Of a stretch of 10,095 bases of DNA, positions 5,685 to 10,095 are shown one piece after another; positions within the stretch are counted from its first letter, which is position 1; the number at the start of each line of letters is the position of its first letter. Source of the stretch: Pseudomonadota bacterium. GTDB lineage: Bacteria; Myxococcota; UBA9042; PHBI01. A program made the translations under genes and the position numbers. The notes under the pieces were generated by a model. It had not been told where the DNA came from, searched no databases, and worked only from the letters and a program-made list of their open reading frames with translations. The stretch lies in assembly GCA_005788935.1 (NCBI GenBank), contig SYAK01000201.1:1-10095 (forward strand). The letters run 5' to 3'.

Positions 5685-6995
5685 ATGCTGCGTCCCCTCC
5701 TGAATCGCCTGTCCCCGCTGTGTGGCGCCCTCGCACTCGCAGCCTGCGGTGACCCGGCGACCCCCGAAGCGCCCGCCCCGACACCATGGATAGCGGCCTC
5801 GTGGGCCGTGGGGTACGACGTCGCCGCGGTGCCGCAGCAGACGCTCGATGTCTCGCGCGCGGACCCGGAGGCGGCCCTGATCCTCGCTCCGCTTGACCAC
5901 CTCGGGATCCCCTGGGACGCCTTCGGTGGCCCCTCCGATGCCCCGAACGCGCCCCCCGCGCCGTGGCTCGACGCGATCGACGCGGCCATTTCCAGGCTGC
6001 AGGCCGACGGCCGCCCCTTCGCGCTCGTGGTGTCACCGCTCGCTCCGGACTTCGGGACACTCGCCGCAGAGGCGCGTGAGGCGAACGGGCGCCTGATCGT
6101 GGACCCTTCGGCCTTCCGACCGTGCTTCGATCCGGCGACCGAGACGCGACCCGACGACCTCCGCGACCGCTTCGCGCGCTACGTCGCGTGGCTCGCCAAC
6201 CGCGCCCGTCCCGCCCACCTGGTCGTCGGCCACCGCCTGAACCTCCTCGAGGCGCAGTGCGGTGACGGACCCTGGCGCAGCGCGCTGGCCTTCGTCGGGG
6301 CCGCCATCGCCCGCGTCCGCGCGCTCGCCGACTCGGAACAGCCACCTGGCGTTCCCCCCTTCGTCGTCCCGACCCTGACGGTCGGCGTTGATGTGGAAGA
6401 CCTCCACGGCCTCCCGCGCAGGCCTGGGCGTTGCGCCGGGGTCGCGCTCGCGGATTGCCTCGCGATCCGGGCGCCCGCCCTCGGCACAGCCTGGTCGGAG
6501 GCGCTCACCGGCCCCTCGGCACCCGATCTGGTCGGCCTCGAAAGCTACCCAGCGGCCGTCCTCATTGACGCGCCGACAGCCCCGATCCCGGCCTCCTACC
6601 TCTCTAGCGCGGTGACGGCGGTCGCGGGCTGGGCGAGCGCCGCCGCCGTGCTGGGCACCGCCCTCCCGGCGGTCCCCCTCGCGACCCGCGTCGGCAACCC
6701 CTGCGTCACCTTCCTCCCAAGCGACGCCGAGCAGCAGATTCGGTGGCTCGACCTCGCGATCGCGGCCTCGAAGGCGGCCAGCATGCCATTCTTCGCGTGG
6801 CGTCACCACGCCGACGCCGGGCCGACCGCGACGCTGGCGTCCTGCCCATGCAGCGGTGACACGGACTTTTGCGACCACCTCGGCGACCTCGGGCCGCGGG
6901 CCGACGCGACCCGGACCGCGCTCATCGAGGGACTCGTTGACAGCGCAGGCGCCGAACGCCCGGCGTTTGCCCGATGGCGCCTCGCGACCGAGTGA
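5685..6995 (+). CDS. Lipoprotein with a glycoside-hydrolase-like barrel pattern, possibly inactive
   Basis: The 436-residue product starts with a signal peptide ending LAAC, making Cys21 the likely lipidated residue. It is followed by Gly-Asp and a short Pro/Ala linker. The rest has the rhythm of a TIM barrel of the clan A type (GH53/GH5-like): a hydrophobic strand PFALVVSPL (111-119), HLVVGHRLNLLE (178-189), DLVGLESYP (281-289), PLATRVGNPC (331-340), then a Gln-rich helix, then PFFAWRHHAD (368-377). In active members the GHRLN position usually reads GNExN, and the LATRVG position usually reads xxTExG. Both catalytic Glu positions are Arg here. The assignment is my own reading of motif order and has no alignment behind it. 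Paired Cys residues late in the protein fit export. It could be a carbohydrate-binding or structural pseudo-enzyme. A hairpin separates it from the reductase gene downstream. Confidence 0.8.
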   Translation: MLRPLLNRLSPLCGALALAACGDPATPEAPAPTPWIAASWAVGYDVAAVPQQTLDVSRADPEAALILAPLDHLGIPWDAFGGPSDAPNAPPAPWLDAIDAAISRLQADGRPFALVVSPLAPDFGTLAAEAREANGRLIVDPSAFRPCFDPATETRPDDLRDRFARYVAWLANRARPAHLVVGHRLNLLEAQCGDGPWRSALAFVGAAIARVRALADSEQPPGVPPFVVPTLTVGVDVEDLHGLPRRPGRCAGVALADCLAIRAPALGTAWSEALTGPSAPDLVGLESYPAAVLIDAPTAPIPASYLSSAVTAVAGWASAAAVLGTALPAVPLATRVGNPCVTFLPSDAEQQIRWLDLAIAASKAASMPFFAWRHHADAGPTATLASCPCSGDTDFCDHLGDLGPRADATRTALIEGLVDSAGAERPAFARWRLATE

Positions 6996-7027
6996 GAACC
7001 GACGCACGAGACGCCTGTCAGGTTCTC
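6994..7027 (+). terminator. Stem-loop between the lipoprotein and aldo/keto reductase genes
   Basis: GAGAACC (6994-7000) pairs perfectly with GGTTCTC (7021-7027). The stem extends inward by GAC (7001-7003) with GTC (7017-7019) across a one-base bulge, giving 10 bp. It begins inside the stop codon of the lipoprotein gene and is followed by a modestly T-rich stretch (CACCTTCCTTGAG). It may end or attenuate transcription, so the reductase could be only partly co-transcribed. Confidence 0.45.
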
Positions 7028-7064
7028 GCACCTTCCTTGAGCCCCCCCGCTCGGAGATGTCCCG

Positions 7065-8045
7065 ATGTCCACGTCCATCCCGCAGATCCGCCTCGGCCGC
7101 ACCGAGGCTCGCGTCTCCCGCATCTCGCTTGGCACCTGGGCCTACGGCGGCGAGAACATGGCTGGCAAGGCACACATCGGCTGGTCGGGCCACGATGACG
7201 CGACCGCTTGCGAGGCGCTCCTCCGCGCCGCCGAGCTCGGGATCAACCACTGGGACACGGCCGACGTCTACGGCAATGGCCGCTCCGAGGAGCTCATCGG
7301 CGGCATGTGGCCGATGGTCGGACGCGATCGCGTCTTCCTCGCCACCAAGGTCGGCTGGAACACGGGCGGCTTCGACGGCTTCTTCCACCCCGACCTCGTC
7401 GCGCGCGAGCTCGAGAACTCGCTGAGGCGCCTGCGGACCGACGTCATCGACCTCTACTACCTGCATCACTGCGGCTTCGGGCCGGGCGACGCGCGCCTCG
7501 ATGACGCGCTCGCGCTGCTGAGGCAGGCCCGCGACGCCGGCAAGATCCGCTTCATCGGACTCTCGGACTGGGACGACGCGAACATCATGCGCGTCATCGC
7601 CCGCGTCGACCCCGACGTCGTGCAGCCCTACCGCAACGTCACGCACGACACGTTCCACAGCAGCGGGCTCGCGTCCTGGTGCGAGACGCACGACTGCGGG
7701 CTCGCCTTCTTCTCGCCGATCCGCCACGGGCTGCTGCTCGGGAAGTACACCGAGCCCACCACCTTCCCGCAGGGCGACTTCCGGAACGGAGACAGCGGCT
7801 TCCGCGACCCCGCCCTGCTCGCGCGCCTCGCATCGACGGCCGCCGCCGTTCGCGCCCGCTTCCCCGACCAGCCCGATGCGGTCCTCGGGGCGCTCGTCGC
7901 CGCGGTCCTCGACGACACCCAGAGGGCCTGCGCCCTGCTCGGACAACGCAACCTCGCCCAGGTCGAGGCCGCCGCCCGCGCGAGCCAGCTGCACCTCGAC
8001 GCGGAGACCTTCACGTGGGTGCGCGGGCTCTACGCCGGCACCTGA
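7065..8045 (+). CDS. Aldo/keto reductase family oxidoreductase
   Basis: The 326-residue cytoplasmic protein is a full-length aldo/keto reductase, a family that reduces aldehydes and ketones with NAD(P)H. The catalytic tetrad is visible: Asp64 and Tyr69 in DTADVYGNGRSEE, Lys95 in FLATKVGW, and His134 in DLYYLHH. The N-terminus has the usual LGRTEARVSRISLGTWAYGG strand-turn. The central block continues with AGKIRFIGLSDW, then VVQPYRNV in the place where the family often has a Q-x-x-Y/N motif, and FFSPIRHGLLLGKY, matching the usual SPL..G.LtGKY. The start ATG is preceded by GGAGA (7053-7057), seven bases away. The substrate cannot be told from the sequence. The gene follows the lipoprotein gene by 69 bases on the same strand, with a stem-loop between, so co-regulation is possible but not shown. 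Confidence 0.93.
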   Translation: MSTSIPQIRLGRTEARVSRISLGTWAYGGENMAGKAHIGWSGHDDATACEALLRAAELGINHWDTADVYGNGRSEELIGGMWPMVGRDRVFLATKVGWNTGGFDGFFHPDLVARELENSLRRLRTDVIDLYYLHHCGFGPGDARLDDALALLRQARDAGKIRFIGLSDWDDANIMRVIARVDPDVVQPYRNVTHDTFHSSGLASWCETHDCGLAFFSPIRHGLLLGKYTEPTTFPQGDFRNGDSGFRDPALLARLASTAAAVRARFPDQPDAVLGALVAAVLDDTQRACALLGQRNLAQVEAAARASQLHLDAETFTWVRGLYAGT

Positions 8046-8105
8046 GCCAAACCCTGAGGTTCGTCCCCCGCCACGGAGCACTGCCCCTTGAAGCCCAACG
8101 CACGC

Positions 8106-8483
8106 CTAAACCGCGATGACCTGCGCGGCCTTGCCTGTCACCGCGAGCAGCCGCGACAAGTCGTCGACGTCGCTCGTCAGCAGGCGGTCGCCGTCCTCGA
8201 CGAGGAGGGCCACGTGCGCGTCCACGACATCGGTCGTCCCCGAGCGGCCCAGCAGCTCGCCGATCGTCCGCGCATCGCCCGACCCGAGCCCGACGACCCG
8301 CACACCTCCGAGGGCGCGCGCGAGCAGGGCCTGCATGCGTCCGTCGCGCCAGACCTGCGCCACGACCGCTGCGCTCGTGTGAAACGGCACTCGCCGCGCG
8401 TGGAGCCCGGCGAGGAGGGCGCCTATCTTCCGGTCTCGCCGGTCGATGGCGACAAGCGCCCCCGCGTCGAGCACGACCTTCAT
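8106..8483 (-). CDS. PIN-domain ribonuclease toxin (VapC-like)
   Basis: The 125-residue product is a single PIN domain, the fold of VapC toxins that cleave tRNA or rRNA with Mg2+. Acidic residues sit where the family has them: Asp6 in VVLDAGALVAID, Asp85 and Asp88 in TTDVVDAHVALL, and Asp105 in LLTSDVDDL. The usual central Glu is replaced by Gln43 in AVVAQVWRDG; as I recall, this occurs in a PIN subfamily with the same AQVWRDG signature, so it need not mean inactivity. The ATG at 8483 overlaps the antitoxin stop as ATGA, the typical sign of translational coupling, and GGAG lies nine bases upstream. The frame extends further upstream in-frame but only through the antitoxin gene. The toxin is downstream of its antitoxin, as in most VapBC-type pairs. 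Confidence 0.9.
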   Translation of the reverse strand: MKVVLDAGALVAIDRRDRKIGALLAGLHARRVPFHTSAAVVAQVWRDGRMQALLARALGGVRVVGLGSGDARTIGELLGRSGTTDVVDAHVALLVEDGDRLLTSDVDDLSRLLAVTGKAAQVIAV

Positions 8484-8845
8484 CCGCGGGCGCTCCGGCG
8501 CCGGATGGCGGGCCTCGGCGCGACGCCGACGGCCAGGGTCTCCTCCGCGAGCAGCAGCTCGGTCGGCGTGAAGGGCCCGTCTTCGGCCTGCCACAGCGCG
8601 AGCGCCTGCCCCATCGCCTCATGCCGCAGGCGGTCCGCCACCGCCTCGGCTATCCAGGCGGAGAGGCTGACGTCTGCGCGTTGTGCGGCCGACCGAACCT
8701 CCGCGCCGAGCTGCGCCTCGAGGGTTATCGACACCCGGTCGACATGGCGGTCGCTCCGCTCGGGGGCTACGGGTTTCACCAGGCCTTCGGGCGAAGGACG
8801 TTGGGTGTCCCCATGAACATCGTGAAGAATGGCGTGAGGATGCAT
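8480..8845 (-). CDS. Ribbon-helix-helix antitoxin partner of the PIN toxin
   Basis: From ATG 8845 the product is 121 residues. Residues 37-74 look like a ribbon-helix-helix DNA-binding domain: a short strand RVSITLEAQL, then helices EVRSAAQRADV and SLSAWIAEAVADRL. A tail at about 78-105 (MGQALALWQAEDGPFTPTEL) is where toxin binding would be expected. Such antitoxins neutralise the toxin and repress their own promoter. The start is uncertain. ATG 8845 has no Shine-Dalgarno sequence but lies at the predicted +1 of a good promoter, implying a leaderless mRNA. GTG 8779 would give 99 residues without most of the unusual N-terminal extension and has a weak GAAGG before it. The frame also opens further upstream to 8905, across the promoter. 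The 4-base ATGA overlap with the toxin gene indicates one operon. Confidence 0.82.
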   Translation of the reverse strand: MHPHAILHDVHGDTQRPSPEGLVKPVAPERSDRHVDRVSITLEAQLGAEVRSAAQRADVSLSAWIAEAVADRLRHEAMGQALALWQAEDGPFTPTELLLAEETLAVGVAPRPAIRRRSARG

Positions 8846-8857
8846 GCACACGATCGT
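8841..8857. promoter_or_regulatory. Two adjacent 8-bp palindromes, candidate autoregulatory operator
   Basis: TGCATGCA (8841-8848) and ACGATCGT (8850-8857) are perfect palindromes with centres 9 bp apart. They cover the antitoxin start codon, the predicted +1 and part of the -10. Ribbon-helix-helix antitoxins commonly bind as pairs of dimers on closely spaced symmetric sites over their own promoter, which is what this layout would allow. Eight-base palindromes do occur by chance, and the two sequences differ from each other. Confidence 0.4.
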
Positions 8858-8881
8858 AAGAACATCGCTCCTCGGCGTCAA
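8853..8881 (-). promoter_or_regulatory. Sigma70-like promoter of the toxin-antitoxin operon
   Basis: On the - strand TTGACG (8881-8876, five of six consensus bases) is separated by the optimal 17 bases from TACGAT (8858-8853, four of six). This is the best promoter match in the window. The expected +1 at about 8846 is one base before the ATG at 8845. Confidence 0.55.
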
Positions 8882-9027
8882 GCCGCCGCCTCGTAAACTT
8901 CCCATGCGCGCCCCTTCGTCCTACACACCTCGGCCATCGCAGCCCCGGCCCGCCGCCCCGCCCTGCAGCCCGGCCTCGTTGAACCAGCCCGCCCCGACCC
9001 GGCCCATCACCCCCCGAGGAGTCCGCC

Positions 9028-10095
9028 ATGTCCGCGACCCCTGAAGCCTACTCCGACGCGCACATCCAGGTGCTCGAGGGCCTCGAGCCCGTCCGCGTGC
9101 GGCCTGGCATGTACAGCGGCTCGACCTCGTCACGCGGCCTTCACCACCTCGAGCAGGAGATCGTCGACAACGCCGTCGACGAGGCGCTCGCTGGCTTCTG
9201 CCGCCGCATCGTGGTCCGCCTCGAGCCCGACGACGTGGTCTTCGTCTCGGACGACGGGCGCGGCATCCCGACAGGTCGCCACCCAGAGCTCGGCATCCCG
9301 ACCTCCGAGGTGGTCTTCACAAAACTTCACGCGGGCGGCAAGTTCGGCGCGGGCGGCTACAAGGTCTCGGGCGGCCTCCCCGGCGTCGGCGCGTCAGTCG
9401 TCAACGCGCTCTCCGAGTGGCTCGAGGTCGTCATCGAGCGCGATGGTCACAAGCACCGGCCACGTTTTGCGCGCGGCGTGCCGCAGTCAGGCCTCGACGT
9501 CATCGGCACGTCCAGGCGCACCGGGACCTCGGTCCGGTTCAAGCCCGATCACCAGATCTTCCCGAAGACCCGCTACAGCGTCGAGACCATCGCCTCGCGC
9601 CTGCGTGAGTTGGCCTACCTGAACCCCGGGCTCATCATCCGGCTCCAGGACGCCCGCGGGGCCGAGGCCGAGCTGCCGCCCGTCGAGGAGGGTGAGGCGT
9701 CGCCGCCCGCCTTCGACGAGACGTGGAGCTTCCCAGGCGGGCTCGCGGAGTTCGTCGCCTACGCCAACGCCGACGCCGACGTCCTGCACCCGCCGTTCTC
9801 GTTCCGCGGCGAGCATCAGGGCGTCGAGGTCGAGGTCGCCCTGCAGTACAACGACGGCTACGGCGACGTCGTGACCTCCTTCTGCAACTGCATCCGGACT
9901 GGCGAGGGCGGCACCCACGAGACCGGCTTCAAGGCCGCCCACACCCGCGTCCTCAATGATTACGCGCGGAAAAGCGGCCTCTGGAAGAAGAAGGACAACC
10001 TCTCGGGCAACGACATCCGCGAGGGCCTGATGGCCGTCGTCCACATCCGCATGGAGAACGTCGAGTTCGAGGGGCAGACCAAGACGCGGCTCGGC
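9028..10095 (+). CDS. parE: Type IIA DNA topoisomerase B subunit (ParE, or GyrB), N-terminal 356 residues, 3' end outside window
   Basis: The frame starts at ATG 9028, with GAGGAG (9016-9021) seven bases upstream, and stays open to the window edge. The product is the GHKL ATPase and transducer part of the subunit that powers DNA strand passage. Visible are VRVRPGMYSGST (22-33), EIVDNAVDE (44-52, with Glu44 as general base and Asn48 for Mg2+), SDDGRGIPTG (74-83, Asp75 binding adenine), LHAGGKFGAGGYKVSGG (100-116), GASVVNALSEWLEV (121-134), EGGTHETGFK, and EGQTKTRLG at the very end with Lys352 as the gamma-phosphate lysine. Features such as GIPTSEV and THETGFK, and the IREGLMAVV block, lean toward ParE, but GyrB is not excluded. 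The motif normally GGLHGVG reads GGLPGVG, with Pro118 at the place of E. coli GyrB His116. It is divergent from the toxin-antitoxin operon, with a 182-base gap containing no strong + strand promoter. Confidence 0.93.
   Translation, partial: MSATPEAYSDAHIQVLEGLEPVRVRPGMYSGSTSSRGLHHLEQEIVDNAVDEALAGFCRRIVVRLEPDDVVFVSDDGRGIPTGRHPELGIPTSEVVFTKLHAGGKFGAGGYKVSGGLPGVGASVVNALSEWLEVVIERDGHKHRPRFARGVPQSGLDVIGTSRRTGTSVRFKPDHQIFPKTRYSVETIASRLRELAYLNPGLIIRLQDARGAEAELPPVEEGEASPPAFDETWSFPGGLAEFVAYANADADVLHPPFSFRGEHQGVEVEVALQYNDGYGDVVTSFCNCIRTGEGGTHETGFKAAHTRVLNDYARKSGLWKKKDNLSGNDIREGLMAVVHIRMENVEFEGQTKTRLG

Noticed and set aside
5487..5900. N-terminal extension of fni up to 5900
   Set aside because: It overlaps the divergent lipoprotein gene and adds 138 residues with no similarity to the isomerase family. 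ATG 5486 gives normal family length.
8050..8061. Small inverted repeat AACC-CTGA-GGTT in the convergent gap after the reductase
   Set aside because: Only a 4-bp stem, with no T-run. Too weak to call a terminator.
6033..8081. 682-codon - strand open frame
   Set aside because: It runs antisense through both the barrel-like lipoprotein and the aldo/keto reductase and across their gap, and has no recognisable domain. It is a GC-bias shadow.
8979..9007. TTGAAC followed 17 bases later by GCCCAT as a parE promoter
   Set aside because: The -10 matches only two of six bases, so I do not claim a promoter.

Overview
The window is very GC-rich, densely packed, non-mobile bacterial chromosome. Two of its products carry lipobox signal peptides with no Asp after the lipidated Cys, which suggests a Gram-negative cell that sends lipoproteins to its outer membrane. 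The GC bias, a Cys-repeat lipoprotein and a type 2 isopentenyl-diphosphate isomerase together look most like Myxococcota or a relative. That placement is an inference from style, not a proof. There is no tRNA, rRNA, CRISPR array, insertion sequence or prophage gene. No gap between genes exceeds 300 bases.

Layout, left to right. (1) 1-433, + strand: the C-terminal half of a YaaA-family peroxide-stress protein, followed by two stem-loops (442-484). (2) 434-671: an intergenic stretch with a weak promoter-like pair and three GTGAC repeats spaced exactly 11 bp apart. (3) 672-2333, +: a two-pass membrane protein of no family I recognise. (4) 2428-4371, +: an outer-membrane-type lipoprotein made of eight tandem Cys-rich modules with about 98 cysteines. 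(5) A convergent junction with hairpins, then 4419-5486 on the - strand: type 2 isopentenyl-diphosphate isomerase. (6) Divergent from it, 5685-6995, +: a lipoprotein with a glycoside-hydrolase-like barrel pattern that seems to lack both catalytic glutamates. A hairpin follows, then an aldo/keto reductase (7065-8045, +). (7) 8046-8105 is a 60-base convergent gap with nothing clear in it. (8) 8106-8845 on the - strand: a toxin-antitoxin pair (ribbon-helix-helix antitoxin upstream, PIN toxin downstream, 4-base overlap), with a good promoter and two adjacent palindromes at its start. (9) 9028 to the end, +: the N-terminal 356 residues of a ParE/GyrB topoisomerase subunit, whose normally near-invariant GGLHGVG motif reads GGLPGVG.

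The genes do not form one obvious pathway. Only the toxin-antitoxin pair is a clear functional unit. The isomerase is a lone isoprenoid gene here, and the topoisomerase and YaaA are housekeeping or stress genes cut by the window edges. The points most worth a second look are the Cys-module lipoprotein, the apparent pseudo-glycosidase lipoprotein, the topoisomerase substitution, the 11-bp repeat cluster, and two - strand genes that look leaderless.
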